Assembly: GCA_949752745.1 (NCBI GenBank)
Contig: OX457031.1
Span: 48,704,162 to 48,768,161 of the forward strand
Source: Protula sp. h YS-2021
Taxonomy: Eukaryota > Annelida > Polychaeta > Sabellida > Serpulidae
Direction of reading: 5' to 3'
Length of the DNA stretch: 64,000 nt
The position numbers were made by a program, and so were the translations under genes. The number at the start of each line of letters is the position of its first letter. Positions within the stretch are counted from its first letter, which is position 1. Positions 10,632-21,731 of this stretch are shown here, one piece after another. The notes below the pieces were generated by a model that saw only the letters and a list, made by a program, of their open reading frames with translations, had not been told where the DNA came from and did no database searches.

Positions 10632-11323
10632 GTAAGAGTTCACAGGGGGATCCTATTTTTTAGAAACGTCCTGTGTCACCAAATATATTTTCAAATCAAG
10701 TATATTTTGTCATTTTTTTTTGTTTGTCAAAAGTGTAGTAGATACAAAGACACAAGTGTGCGATACACAAAAGAGGTAATTGCGTCAGATATGACAGACA
10801 CACGTCAACACAGGATGTTTTTCAAAATGGAATCTAAACTTTAGAGAGAAATGTGTAAATTACTTCAACAGTTTTTACAAGAATTTGTTTTAATAAAACA
10901 AATAAATTTTATTATTTAACTTTTAAAAGTTCTGTTTGCTAAGTGAGCAGTTAACGAAATCAGTTAACTGTAGTTGACTTTTTTTAATATAACCACAGAG
11001 GGATTTGTGATCAGATTTTTATCGTTGACTGAAAAACGATAATAAAATGGGAGACGTATGTGTCAGAGTAAACATAGAAAAAGAGAACATAGGACTGGTT
11101 CAAACCCGAGAGGAAGAAAGAAATGACTGTCGCCAAGCATATGCTGCGGATTTACTGTGTATGTTGGTATAGACAAAGCAAGCGCCTTGGAAGTATTTTT
11201 TTTTTTGAGTATGTTTATTTTAACGATTCAGTTTTTGAGCAGATTTAATCGAAGTCGAGCTGTGTGATACGATACATGCAATGATAATACCCATATATAT
11301 ATATATGGAATTTGCATTATTAG

Positions 11324-11505
11324 GTTCATTGGAAAGTCGCAGTTTTGACATAGGGGATAACGATAAAATAGAGGTTGCCATGGACGATTTCCCAGAAAGA
11401 TGTTGCCATGACTACAGTGCCACAATCACGTACACGGGGAGCCGTGGGCAGCATATACGCGCCCAGTTCACGGACATCGATGTGCCGGACAATAGCATCC
11501 TGCTT
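11324..11505 (+). CDS. Exon 2: first CUB-like region, N-terminal half
   Basis: The acceptor is TTATTAG at 11323 and the donor CTT|GTGAGT at 11506. It starts in phase 1, matching exon 1, and ends on a codon boundary. Residues read SLESRSFDIGDNDKIEV..., then FPERCCHDYSATITYTG and DIDVPDNSILL, a beta-rich pattern like CUB strands. The next intron is phase 0. Confidence 0.8.
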
Positions 11506-11889
11506 GTGAGTGAAACTCGGCCCTTCCCCCCTCTCCTCCCCGTCCCCCTTCCCCCTCCCCCCATCCCGGTGATCCTCTTGCCCTCGTCTGTCAGCGTGTC
11601 AGGCATGTGCTAAGAGAGAAACAAATAGGTTTAATATATAACAGAACGAGCCGCCGTGGGGCTTGGCTGTTAAATAACAACAATGAAAACACGAATTGAA
11701 GTGAACTTTCGTAACCTGAGATAAGAGATAGATGAAGTGAAATAAAATCTTCAATAATATGATCACTGCTTTGTATATATTCGAAATAAAATGGCGAAAA
11801 ATCGGAGAAATAAATTAAAAAAACACCGTGAAAGGTTGCTTTTTACAGTCACTTGTTTCCATTATAACATATTTTCCTGTCTTTTTCAG

Positions 11890-12064
11890 TTTGTAGATGA
11901 AAACAATGAGAAATACAGCGAGCAGCCGGTATTCGTCAAGGGACGGTACAGGCGCCAGGGATTCGCTTTTGACAAATCCGTCGTGAGGATTTTATTTCAG
12001 CCGTCAGTGACGCAACTGACGTCTTACTATGCCAGCTTCAAACTTGTCGTATGGACGACAACAG
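11890..12064 (+). CDS. Exon 3: first CUB-like region, C-terminal half
   Basis: The acceptor is CTTTTTCAG at 11889; the donor is ACAG|GTACAG. The frame opens in phase 0 with FVDENNEKYSEQPVF and closes with a strand-like SYYASFKLVVWTTT, which resembles the last strands of a CUB domain (G.F...Y). It ends in phase 1 (one base, G). Confidence 0.8.
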
Positions 12065-12626
12065 GTACAGTAGTCTGTCGATTGTGACGTCATTATTGTT
12101 CAAGGTTGGTGAAATATGGTTTGGCTGGGGAAAACTTGATTTGTAATATGCGATAACTCGAACCTCAGTGGAAACCTCCGTTGAATGGTGAAAGCTGTTC
12201 GAGATATCGAATGTTTCGATTTATCGAACAAAAAAGAAAGCACATTGATAAGGCGTTGGACGAAAAAAAAAACAAGTCTAGTCCAGAGTATTTCGATTTA
12301 TCGAATATCGGGTTGTCGAATATCTACTGTAGTTGCTTTAGGACTCTTGTAGATGAGGAAAGGACAGATGAGATTGCAGATTATATCAATGTAGGTTATA
12401 TCAATGTAGGTCAAAGTACAGGTAAACCAGCAGAAACGGAAATAGTGGAATCATCATAATAAAAACCTACACATTCTATGACGTCCTGCATCCAATACAA
12501 TAAAATGTGACGTTGATGCTTGGGCGATTATAACCTTTTAAAAAATATAAATTTGGTACAAAGCAGAAAAAACACTAGTGTATTGATTAATTGTATTGAT
12601 TTTTTTCTTTTTTTTTTTTTGGCAAG

Positions 12627-12662
12627 CCCACGGCACGGACTGGAAGTTTTGGCCCGCCTCAG
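12627..12662 (+). CDS. Exon 4: 36-nt linker exon (candidate)
   Basis: A T-rich tract and the acceptor GGCAAG (12626) precede 36 nt that read HGTDWKFWPAS and end at CAG|GTCAGT. Phase 1 in and phase 1 out fit exon 3 upstream. The exon is small and rests only on splice sites and open frame. Exon 5 needs phase 2, so either a further tiny exon follows (see 12888) or this exon is wrong. Confidence 0.5.
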
Positions 12663-12887
12663 GTCAGTACGCCATCAATAAAATTAATATCAACAGGATC
12701 CGTTTCTGTCATTTGCTTTAATCCGAACCACATTTGCGTTGCGTTTCGTATAAATGCGTTATATAGCAGGTTCAGGATAAATTTCGAACAGCGGAAACAA
12801 TTGAACTTGGTGCAGAAGAGTTTCGAATAAATAAATCTGCACTCTTGATACCTTCATGGTTTGTTGTTTGACTTTTTTCCCGGGCAG

Positions 12888-12894
12888 ATTCACG
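12888..12894 (+). CDS. Possible 7-nt microexon
   Basis: Seven bases, ATTCACG, lie between a good pyrimidine tract with CAG and a GTGTAT donor. They would turn phase 1 (end of exon 4) into phase 2 (start of exon 5) and read Asp-Ser-Arg across the junctions. This is the only nearby solution I found that repairs the phase mismatch. It is a hypothesis. Confidence 0.3.
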
Positions 12895-13081
12895 GTGTAT
12901 GCAGTGTCTAGTCAACCTGGAGGAATTACTTTATTGGCTGTTACTGAATTGGACTGTTTTTGTAACTTAATACATCTATTTTAATTGCAAAGTGACGCCA
13001 TGTTAAGAACTAAGAATGTGATCCTGGTTTTTTTTTTTTTTTGTTTTTTTTTGTCTTGTTTGAGAATTGTCATTAATTTAG

Positions 13082-13326
13082 TAACAATTCTGTGGGAATG
13101 CCCTACACGATTGTTACAGAGCGGTGCCCCTGGATAGAAAACACAGCGGACGGCGGGGTGCTGCAGATCCAGAGTGATACCACCTTATACGACTATGGCG
13201 TGAACCAGCTGCCCTCTATCCCCCGCTACGACTGTATTTGGGTATTCAAAATACCCGAGGTGTATACACAAAGCGAGGGGTTCGAACCTCGAGTCTATGT
13301 CTCCTTACTGGATCTCACTATCCCTG
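13082..13326 (+). CDS. Exon 5: second CUB-like region, first part
   Basis: The acceptor TTTAG ends at 13081 after long T-runs; the donor is CCTG|GTAGGT at 13327. The frame reads NNSVGMPYTIVTERCPW, then GGVLQIQSD, SIPRYDCIWVFKIPE and EPRVYVSLLDLTIP. The C...Y-DC-W-F-I-P spacing is characteristic of CUB domains (the 'Y.....C.W.I..P' core). It begins with one base of a split codon (needs phase 2 upstream) and ends in phase 1. Confidence 0.85.
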
Positions 13327-13699
13327 GTAGGTTGTCTGGATCAGGCTGATGGTTTCGTTACAATAAATAGCCTTTCACAGCTGAACTCATCAGTATTACC
13401 TAGTGGTTGGAAAAAGGCGTTCTCTGTTTACCCTTAGTAACCTTTAGTAGAGTACACTGTAACCATTATAAAGAATCTTATTGGGGCTGGAAAATGTTTA
13501 CTGAACAAGTGGGTTTCACGGTAAAGGATAGAAATGATATTCAGAAAGGAGTTTTTTACTGTTTAGGGGTGTTCGCTAAAAGAGATGGGACTGTTCTCCC
13601 ATACAATCAGAAATCACATACACTTACCAACAATGCTTGCTGCCGTGGAAAAAAAACATGATGAAAATTAAAAAAAAGACTATGGAACGGTAGATAATA

Positions 13700-13755
13700 T
13701 GTGAGTCATGTGTGAGTCATGTGTGAGTCATATGTGAGTCATATGTGAGTCATGT
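13700..13755. repeat. 11/12-bp tandem repeat with five TGAGTCA sites
   Basis: Five copies of GTGAGTCAT, spaced 11 or 12 bases apart, lie immediately before the acceptor of exon 6. TGAGTCA is the consensus AP-1 (Fos/Jun, bZIP) site, and each unit also contains the donor-like word GTGAGT. The arrangement is seen in the sequence; any enhancer or splicing role is inference. Confidence 0.85.
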
Positions 13756-13778
13756 GTGCATGTTTTGTGTGGTGTCAG

Positions 13779-13886
13779 ACGGCCTGATGGAGCACACGCG
13801 GATAGAGGTACGCCGCGGCAAGTCGTCCTCGGGCACTTTGCTGGCTTCCATCACGCCCGATAGCGACGCGTCCAGCCTAGAAGATG
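13779..13886 (+). CDS. Exon 6: second CUB-like region, middle part
   Basis: The acceptor is TGTCAG at 13778 and the donor GATG|GTAAGT. Phase 1 in and out, 108 nt. It reads DGLMEHTRIEVRRGKSS and ends ITPDSDASSLED. The 'HTRIEVRRG' segment parallels the CUB pattern in which a strand with D..E.RDG lies after the central hydrophobic strands. Confidence 0.8.
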
Positions 13887-14163
13887 GTAAGTAAAAAATC
13901 ACTTCCGGGATGAAAGGAACAAGCATAGACACAGTCACTCGTGGACTGGCCTACCTTGTATGTACATGGGCTTATGATACAGGAAAGGTGGTATTAAAAA
14001 TGCTATAAAAATGGCAAAAACATGTAATCACGTGTACTTAATGATATGATAGGATACAGCAAGAGAAAAGGAGAAACCTCAAATAAGTGCTTTAAGTACA
14101 ATGTAAGGAGAACGATTTTGTGCCGTGCGTCGGATGATACCGTGATTGGCGTGTGTTTTGCAG

Positions 14164-14304
14164 ACGGCAGACTATGGACGGCAGACGAGGCCATCTACAT
14201 GCGCCTCCTCATGCCGTACACGTCAGAGCACAGTGACAGGAACACGGTCTACAGTGTACGCATAGGCTACGGAATCTACACGCCCACGCACCTCACGGAC
14301 AAAG
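14164..14304 (+). CDS. Exon 7: second CUB-like region, final part
   Basis: The acceptor is TTTTGCAG at 14163, the donor AAAG|GTCTCG. Phase 1 in and out, 141 nt. It reads DGRLWTADEAIYMRLLMPYT, then NTVYSVRIGYGIY and THLTDK. The final strand SVRIGYGIY resembles the closing F.ARY-type strand of CUB domains. Confidence 0.8.
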
Positions 14305-15460
14305 GTCTCGCATTTTCCCTGCTTGCTTCCCTTTTCTCGTTTATTTATTTATTTAAGGCCAAGACGTGAAAAACGTATTATTTTTGCTCCCCCAATATTC
14401 ATTTAGGCCAGGACATAAACCAAACACAAAAACAACTTTAGTTTGCCTGTTTGTTGTCTGGTAGTAAGATAATAACACAAAAAGTGTAGGAAAAACTTTG
14501 CAAAATTGAGCCCGCAGTAATAACGATTGTTCTATATACGAATCGAGTTAAGAGATCGGTTCATGGCTGACACTTGCTGTACCCTTCTGGCGTACTTCCT
14601 CGCAATGTATAATTTGTTATATACCTAGAGGTCCGCGTACAAAGAAATGATAGAAAGAAAAAAAACGAACATGCAGTTTTCTTAGGCCAGATTGAATGGT
14701 GGCCATCCTTTAAGCATATTCATAATGCGATCAGATATAAACAGTAAACAAAAAAAACAAAACAAAAAAAAAACACGTGTTTTCGGACTTGAAAGTAAAG
14801 AGAAAGTGGGTCACAATCAACTGCAACCGTCCTCAAAATCGATAAATGAGTTATTACTGTGAAGATATTTACAGCACAGCCTGAAAACGAAACGTCATCT
14901 AATTACAAATGCCATATAATTACGCTATTTGTTTATTTATTGCGTTGTTATTTCGCGATTTGAGTTGAAATGAGTTACTTCCGTTCAACTGACAAAAATA
15001 AGAAGGAACGTTCGAAAGAGAGAAAATACTTGTTTATTAGGCGGGCTTGTGAGGTTGATTCTTAAACCACATGAGTTTAAGGCATATAAATTAAAGTGTA
15101 TTATCACTGATGACAGAAAGGAAGGCATTTTTGAAGGTAAATATTTATTTTAAAGGGTAAATTGTTGGTAATTTTACACACGTCCTTCGGGTGATTTTGT
15201 GTGCATTGATTTGAAATTAATAAAGATATAACTGATATAATGCCGCGGCTAGGAGGGGGGATTACGTCAGAAATAATCATTGCACGTAGCAAATAAATAC
15301 TTAATATTTATTTTCTTAAGTGCAAAAACCGAGTCAAATATCAATGCTCGCTGACCGCAGTACCGATTACGCGTCACCCCATCTGAGCACACTGAGTGCA
15401 AAACTAGTGCGTGGTGAAATTTTGAAGAAAGAATAAAAATAGCAAAAGTAGACATATAAT

Positions 15461-15595
15461 AAAAGTAATACATCATTCTGAGTGCGTACGATATTGTTTT
15501 TTGCCTTCAACCTGCGGGCGTGTACGGACCTACGGCTTCAGGCAAAAAAAAAAAAACAATATAGTACGCACTCAGAATGAAGTATTACTATTTTA
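15461..15595. repeat. Perfect-type hairpin (short foldback element) in intron 7
   Basis: Arms 15461-15505 and 15541-15595 are inverted copies centred on CATTCTGAGTGCGTAC (left) and GTACGCACTCAGAATG (right). They differ by a few bases and by the length of the A/T run. The spacer of about 35 bp contains CTGCGGGCG and CCTACGGC. It is probably a tiny MITE or foldback insertion. Confidence 0.85.
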
Positions 15596-15702
15596 TTTTA
15601 TCATAGAAAGTGCATTACCTTATCTGCTAGACCGCATTTAAGTTGACTTCTTGCAAAAGCTCTATACTGGAAAATTGAACGCATGTGATTTTGTGAGTTC
15701 AG

Positions 15703-15831
15703 AGTGTGACTTCGGCCGTGAGTCCGGGGTGACCTGCCTGACGGAGGGGTGGTGTGTCCCAGAGGCCTACAAGTGTAACGGCCTCTCCAACTGCCCGGGC
15801 CTCGAAGATGAGAGCAATTTCAACTGTGGAG
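15703..15831 (+). CDS. Exon 8: LDL-receptor class A module
   Basis: The acceptor is GTTCAG at 15702, the donor GGAG|GTAACT. Phase 1 in and out, 129 nt, as expected for a single shuffled LDLa exon. Six cysteines are spaced as in LDLa: CDF...TCL..GWCVPEAYKCNGLSNCPGLEDES...C. The acidic D-E-S end is the usual calcium-binding edge; the D expected before it is replaced by P-G-L, so calcium affinity may be reduced. Confidence 0.92.
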
Positions 15832-16549
15832 GTAACTTGTTTTGAAATATTTGAAAATTTCACTGTTTCCTTCGAATGAAATGAATGAAACCAAAACTCA
15901 AAATTGAAGTCAGGAGAGATATAAAACGAACATCTTCAATTCAGTTCATATATGACCCAAGAGAATGTTTTAAAAAAGGATAATAAAAGTCTGGATTGAT
16001 AATAAAAGACTGGTACTGGATATATAAGGCTAGGTGGTATTTTGTAGAAGTAAAAAGGGCGAGAAAGAGTCAAGCTAAAACGCATAAAATGGACATTTTG
16101 CCGTCTCCAACCCTGCCAACGGATTTCCCGCATAACCCGTCGTTTGACCGTGGGAGGTCGTCGGGTTCGAGAATGGGAAGTAAGTGTGCACCTTGTGTGT
16201 AGTCTATGTGTACGCAGTGTGTACCAGGTGTTACATTGTCCGTCAATGTGTGACTGTATGGGACATTGGTGAGTGTGTCATGGGACGTGGTGTCTAGGTG
16301 AACACCAAGTGCCTTTGTTGATAAAAACTGCTGTTTGTACTGAAGTCTAAAATTTATTGAACCCAGCGTGGAATGGTTCGTCTCCTTTAGCAGGGAACTA
16401 GTACGTTCTCGGAGACGCATCCTTTGGTTGGCTGAAATAAAGAAGAAAATAAATAGATTACAATACAGAGAGTATACACTGATATCTATGTGCACTGGCC
16501 GCTCTAGTTGTCTTCTGATTTTTTTCTCCACACTCCTTGTTGTTTACAG

Positions 16550-16630
16550 CATGCGGATTATTCAGCAAGCAGTGCTACTCGTCTTCGCAGGGGAAGTACC
16601 TGTGTTACGATACCTTTGATACATGTCCAG
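16550..16630 (+). CDS. Exon 9: divergent cysteine-rich (LDLa-like) module
   Basis: The acceptor is TTTACAG at 16549, the donor CCAG|GTATGT. Phase 1 in and out, 81 nt. It reads ACGLFSKQC, then GKYLCYDTFDTCPG: four cysteines in LDLa-like order but without the acidic calcium site. It continues the cysteine-rich run started by exon 8. Confidence 0.8.
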
Positions 16631-16938
16631 GTATGTGTATCAAGAGCTGAGGGAAAGGGGTGAGGTGGTGTGTTAGGTACATAAACCAAACCTTCTTACC
16701 GTAATACTTCAGCTCTCGAGAATATGCTATTAGTGATGTGGGTACCCTGGAAGATCTTCTTAAAAAGGCTTCATCCCAGGTGGGGGTGGGGTGGGGAGAG
16801 GGTTCGGATACGGCTTGTGTGTGCATCCTCCCTTATTTCAGTTGTCCTTTGTCCCACTGGCTACCTTCGGAATTCATCTTTTGGAATTTTTTAATGTGAC
16901 GGGTTTTTTTCACATTTGCTGTTATGTTTTTGTTTTAG

Positions 16939-17013
16939 GGAGCAGCTGTGAACCGTATGAGCAGTATTGTAAGAGCGGCCTGTGTATCATGTACTCGAAC
17001 GACTGTGAAGATT
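16939..17013 (+). CDS. Exon 10: divergent cysteine-rich (LDLa-like) module
   Basis: The acceptor is GTTTTAG at 16938, the donor GATT|GTAAGT. Phase 1 in and out, 75 nt. It reads GSSCEPYEQYCKSGLCIMYS and ends NDCED, with the half-LDLa pattern C...C...G.C...DC. Confidence 0.82.
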
Positions 17014-17154
17014 GTAAGTTGTCATGTTGTTACTGTCCTTGAATAACCCAACTTATGGCATACGGCACGGAATGAGGCTCATTTTGTGCCGTAGTTTTGG
17101 AAGCAAAGGCCGTAGTGTATGCGTCCAGAGATGTATGACGGAGATAATGTAATC

Positions 17155-17455
17155 CAATTAGGCCCCGGAACTGGTCCAGACCTCGGGACTGGCTTAAAAT
17201 TGCTTAGAAGTGCTTATTTTTTACGTCAAGTATCTGTACGAACCCTGGGTGACCTAGGCCCCGGAACTGGCCCAGGCTCCGGTACTGGCCCCAGGCTCCG
17301 GTACTGGCCCAGGCTCCGGTACTGGCCCCAGGCTCCGGTACTGGCCAGAGGCTCCGGTACTGGCCCAGGCTCAGGTACTAGTCCGGGCTCCGGTACTGGC
17401 CCCAGGCTCCGGTACTGGTCCAGGCTCCGGTACTGGCCCAGGCCCCGGAATCTGA
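17155..17455. repeat. 18/19-bp minisatellite in intron 10
   Basis: Units of the type GGCTCCGGTACTGGCCCA repeat about a dozen times with small indels between units. Both strands have open frames through it (for example 17119-17502 +), which reflect the repeat and not genes. GC content is far above the surroundings. Confidence 0.9.
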
Positions 17456-17809
17456 CGCAAAGCTGCACAGGAGCAGTTGCAATTTCCAGCGCAGCCACAT
17501 AGAAATACTCCAAAACTACACAACCAAAGCTCGTTCATAAATAAATAAGCTCAAATGTTAAAAATAAACACACACACGCACACATAGAAAAGGTAAACAA
17601 ACGAAGCCTGCAAAACCACCAAGCATAAGTCAACCTGTCATGAGGGCACGGAGTAGAATTCAAACAAAGAAAATCCATGTCCACCACAACGTTTTTAAGC
17701 AGTCGAATCAGGTCTCAGATCCCGGGTCGACATTTTCTATGGAAATATGTACATCAATAATTACGTATGTTTTTATATTCTTTTTTTTTTTTCTCATAAA
17801 CAAACCTAG

Positions 17810-17973
17810 CATCGTGTGGGTATCAGGAAAAGAAGTGCCCGGATTCGCGATGTATTCCTTCCTACTCCAGCTGCAAGTGCGGCAGGTTTGAGAAAGAATG
17901 CCCGTCAGGCAGCTGTATACACCATTCTGACCGCTGCCCCAGTGATTCCTGCCCATACAGCGAACCTTTTAGG
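17810..17973 (+). CDS. Exon 11: double cysteine-rich module
   Basis: The acceptor is AACCTAG at 17809 after a T-rich tract, the donor AGG|GTAAGA. Phase 1 in, phase 0 out, 164 nt. It reads SCGYQEKKCPDSRCIPSYSS and CKCGRFEKECPSGSCIHHSD, then RCPSDSCPYSEPFR. Two near-repeat units (C....K.CP.S.CI..S..C) show an internal duplication of the LDLa-like half module. Confidence 0.85.
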
Positions 17974-18242
17974 GTAAGAACCGGTAACCAGTAACATAAT
18001 AGAGGTGCCTCGATAAGGGAAATTTCCGGATATTCCCTTGCCTGCTTTTAAGTAAAATCAAGTGACTTATTGCGACGTCGTTTGCGAACAAAAAAGGAAA
18101 AGTAATAATAATGGTTAAATTCTTAAGCAATCAAGAAATTAGTTAGTGAGAATAACGAATGCTCGAGTGCCAGGGTGAACAGCTGTTATATCCGACTCGA
18201 TGCAACAACGTAGCTGATTGGTTGAACGGGTTGCCTTGACAG

Positions 18243-18339
18243 TGTGACGAAGGCTACAAGTGCCTGCCCGCCAGCTACGAGTGTGACGGCACCACCGACT
18301 GCACTGACGGCACGGATGAACACAGCGGCTGCAGCACGG
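18243..18339 (+). CDS. Exon 12: LDLa module next to the membrane
   Basis: The acceptor is CTTGACAG at 18242, the donor CACGG|GTAAAA. Phase 0 in, phase 1 out, 97 nt. It reads CDEGYKCLPASYECDGTTDC, then TDGTDEHSGCST. The C-D-G-x-x-D-C-x-D-G-x-D-E core has the acidic residues of a calcium-binding LDLa repeat; the first cysteine pair sits in exon 11. The open frame at 18244 in another phase is a shadow. Confidence 0.9.
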
Positions 18340-18858
18340 GTAAAAAAAGCCCATTGTGGCTGCTCACATTTTTCAAAGGAAGGGAAATATAAACAACGTG
18401 GTCGAGCGAAGGTTTGCGGTCAAAAACAGTCAGGTCTGGAAGTGAAGGGGGGTTTATGGTGGCTGGGTTCTTTGTCGTACGTATTGTTTGGATACTGAAC
18501 TAAAGGCGTTGTCTTTTCTGAGATTTTTTGATATTCTGGTGATTATTTTTGTACGATGTAGATATTATCTGTGCTTGTCCTTATTCACACACACACATGT
18601 GTCGATGCTCGTTACTGGTTCATGTTACAGGTGAAGATTGGACAGAAAACGCTTCTCAAATTAAAAATAAAAAATAATCGAATAGCCATATGTACTAAAT
18701 GTGGTTAATGTTTCTGCGTTGTTCATTTGTCGGGTCTGACTTGTCCAACAGATTGTTTCCATGTTTGGACGATTGAAAAGGATGAATTTTGAATAAAAAA
18801 GAATGTCAGAAAAATATAGGGTGACGATAAACACAGAGCGGTACTTTCTGCTTTTCAG

Positions 18859-19005
18859 GTTTGGCTCATACAAACTTGGCGGTTGGGACAGTACTTGTAA
18901 TTGCGGTACTGATACCCGTTATCTTATTGGTCGTCCTTTTCTGTGTACTGTATCATTGCTGCAAGGGTCACTCAACGGTGCCAAGACCCAGGCGCAATGT
19001 CCGGT
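18859..19005 (+). CDS. Exon 13: transmembrane exon, version A
   Basis: The acceptor is CTTTTCAG at 18858. The donor is CCGGT|GTAAGC (19006), which keeps phase 1; a donor two bases earlier would break the frame. It reads GLAHTNLAVG, the hydrophobic span TVLVIAVLIPVILLVVLFCV, then LYHCCKG and a basic stretch PRPRRNVR. The positive charges after the span put the C-terminus in the cytoplasm. The HCC may be palmitoylated. It is interchangeable by phase with 22171-22284. Confidence 0.88.
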
Positions 19006-19108
19006 GTAAGCAATTGCAATTACGCACGTGGTGCACTGACTGAAATTGCAAATGGTTTGAAGGTACAACAGCGGCCATATTCACAAAGATTAATACTACT
19101 CCTGGAGG

Positions 19109-19260
19109 GGGACGGTCAGCTTAGTTGGTTGGGCGTTGGTCTGATAATTCAATGGTTTGGGGTTCGAATCTTGCTCAGTGGTGCAGGGTGTTGACTTTCG
19201 TTCCAATTGTTTTAGCTCAGCGAAAGCATTGGGATTCAGACTAACCATTCACGAAATTAA
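19109..19260 (+). mobile_element. tRNA-derived SINE fragment
   Basis: The sequence has an A box (TTAGTTGGTTGGGC) and a B box (GGGTTCGAATC) at tRNA spacing. The acceptor stem does not close, so this is not a working tRNA gene; it fits the head of a tRNA-derived SINE. It lies just after exon 13 in the same orientation as the gene. The 3' boundary is approximate. Confidence 0.7.
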
Positions 19261-20193
19261 AAAACTCAATGTTTTCGGCACGCGGAAATGACAGGACCCA
19301 GATAAATCTGTTCACGGCACTTTTGCCTTTTGTGAATACGACCCCAACTGTTTGGCCTTCGGCGGTGTACGGAATCTTACCCGACGTGCTTCCGCGTCTT
19401 CAGAGAATCCACAATGTACTCATGAATTTCGCACCACAAATCCCTTTTTTCTATGAACAGCAACTTCAGAAACCCTCGGGTGTCATGGTTGTGAATTTCT
19501 CTGCATTGTGTAGTGATTTGCATGATTGCAAGCATGTCGGTGTGTGGTGCAGACATGTCCCCCACCCCCCCCCCCCCCCCCGTCACCATCCTCACACTGT
19601 GTGATCCAGTCAAATTGTCAACTATTTATCATCCAGTTAATGTTGTCACAAGTGTTCGTCACACGGAGGCAATTCGCCATACCAATCTGAGAAACGTCAG
19701 CCTGACGTCACAGACTAATTAGTCTTACGTCATCAAAAAAAGTATGTTCATGATGTCACAACCGATGTGTTTGCTAAATCATTGGATTTTTCACCACATG
19801 TGCAAGTCAGCGCACAACAAACAGGTTTCCCGCAAACTTTGAAATTTCTGCGTCCAGCCTTACACAAAACTGACACCCTGAGACCACATTTTGTGCGTGC
19901 AGTTGGACGCAGAGCTCCTCATATTTATGCGTCCATTTTGAAATTTATGCGCACTTTCCGTGACAGAGACCGCCAGTGCGAACACTGAGTTAAAACCTCT
20001 GTATCCTTGGAACCCATAAATTAGGCCGGTAAATAGAGGTGTTACGTCATAAATAAACGGGTAGATGAAGAGATAGAGGGAGAGGCTGCTGGAGGTGGTG
20101 CAAAGGCCTTGCGTTGCTTGAGTGTGTGTTCAGCTAATGACGAGTGTTCCATGTTGTTGTCTAACGGCTCTTGTACTTGTTACACAACTAAAA

Positions 20194-20364
20194 TGACACG
20201 TGTGTATAACGACGCATGTGTATTACGACACGTGTGTGTAACGAATGTGTATTACGACACGTGTGTATAGCGACGCATGTGTATTACGACACGTGTGTAT
20301 AACGACGCATGTGTATTGCGACACGTGTGTATAACGACGCATGTGTATTACGACACGTGTGTAG
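20194..20364. repeat. 32-bp minisatellite (intronic)
   Basis: A unit containing GACACGTGTGTATAACGACG, followed by CATGTGTATTAC, repeats about five times with one shortened copy. Each unit carries CACGTG, an E-box, so the array holds about six E-boxes. No coding role. Confidence 0.88.
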
Positions 20365-21491
20365 ATTCTTCCCAAGCTTTGATTCGTCTTGACACAGTAC
20401 AGCCTCGTGCCTACCTGTCCCCCTAACCTGCACGTCCTGCCGGATTCATTTCTGCCCCCCCCCCCCCCCTCCTCTCTGCCCTGTCACTTGTGCAGTCAGC
20501 CCGCTGGATTTAACCTCTATGTCACATACATGGGAATCTTCCGGCTTTTCCGGCTTTTTTGGCCAAATGGACCACTTTTTTCGGACCCCTTTCCCATGTA
20601 TGGTAAAATTTTCCGGCTTTTTTCGACCCCGTTTCCATGTATGATCCTGCCAATCACTTTGTGTCCCGTCTCTGTGTACTTTACTTCCCGTGGTATCCTG
20701 CTCAGAAATCACTCGCTATATTTTTCAGTAAATCCTGACGGATTCCCCGGAAGTCCTCTCCCTGATGCCATATTCATAATCGTTTGTCACTTTTCCACTG
20801 CGTTCAGCTACATCTTTTCTCGTACCCAGCTGTTGTCTTCAATTACCGATACATCCTGCGTTGTATCCAGCTGCTGCCTTTTTTTCGCGCCATGATGGCG
20901 TTCTGTGATTGGATGGAATCAATCATTGAATGGAGCATTCACTGTAAAGGGGGAGACGGGGGAGCGGTTGCCCGATCAATATGTACCGTCTGCCCAACCC
21001 AGATATTAAATATAGCGCTTAAAAGGGAAAGTGAAAGGAAATGCGTTTTTAGATCGTTGCCGTCGCGGACAGCAGGAAACGGCGCGCACAACGTACGCGT
21101 CTATGTATGTGTGGTTTGTGCTGTGTATTAACGCCTCCGGTGATACCTCAATACGTCATAGCTCGCGGGCATGAGCATATCCAAAGCCCCAGTCAGGTCA
21201 GTATCGAAGACGTGATTTTGTCCTCGTGACTAATGCATAGCGGTTACTCATGTGACTATTTCTTAGAAGCGTTGACCCGATATTGATGCATTTGGGTGTT
21301 GGAAAAAATGGTCACGGAAACAACGGTAAACGGAAAAAAGGTAACAATATAAAAAAACGGAATCAAAACTCAGAACTTTATTGAACTTATAATAATGTCG
21401 AATTTCCCTGGGCTTTTATAATGTTTCTTTCTTTGATGTCAAGTAAGCATGATTTACCATATTTTCCGTTTTTAGCATTTTAACTTTTTCC

Positions 21492-21731
21492 CGTTTACCT
21501 TTATTTCCGTTACCATTTTTACCCGTACCCCGATGCATTCTGCTACAATGTTGGCAACGAAGAGCCTCAAGAATTGGGAACCGGCAAAGACTTGTACGGA
21601 TAGTTTGGCTTCGTTTACCTTTATTTCCGTTACCATTTTTTTCCCGTACCCGATGCATTCTGCTACAATATTGGCAACCAGCAGCTTCAAGGATTGGGAA
21701 CCGGCAAAGACTTGTACGGATAGTTTGGCTT
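21492..21731. repeat. 120-bp tandem duplication (intronic)
   Basis: Two adjacent units of 120 bp, each beginning CGTTTACCTTTATTTCCGTT and ending GACTTGTACGGATAGTTTGG, differ at about ten positions. Just upstream (about 21300-21345) a GGTAACGGAAAAA-type stretch is the inverted counterpart of the unit start. The pair may be part of a dispersed repeat with relatives at 48180 and 49150. Confidence 0.85.

Noticed and set aside
12166..12329. Complete pogo-type MITE
   Set aside because: The right end (CTACTG with TTCGA words) is suggestive, but the left terminal repeat is too diverged to support a feature.
17119..17513. Gly/Pro-rich proteins on both strands
   Set aside because: Both frames arise from the 18/19-bp minisatellite in intron 10.
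19109..19182. A functional tRNA gene
   Set aside because: A and B boxes are present, but the acceptor and anticodon stems do not pair; it fits a tRNA-derived SINE head.
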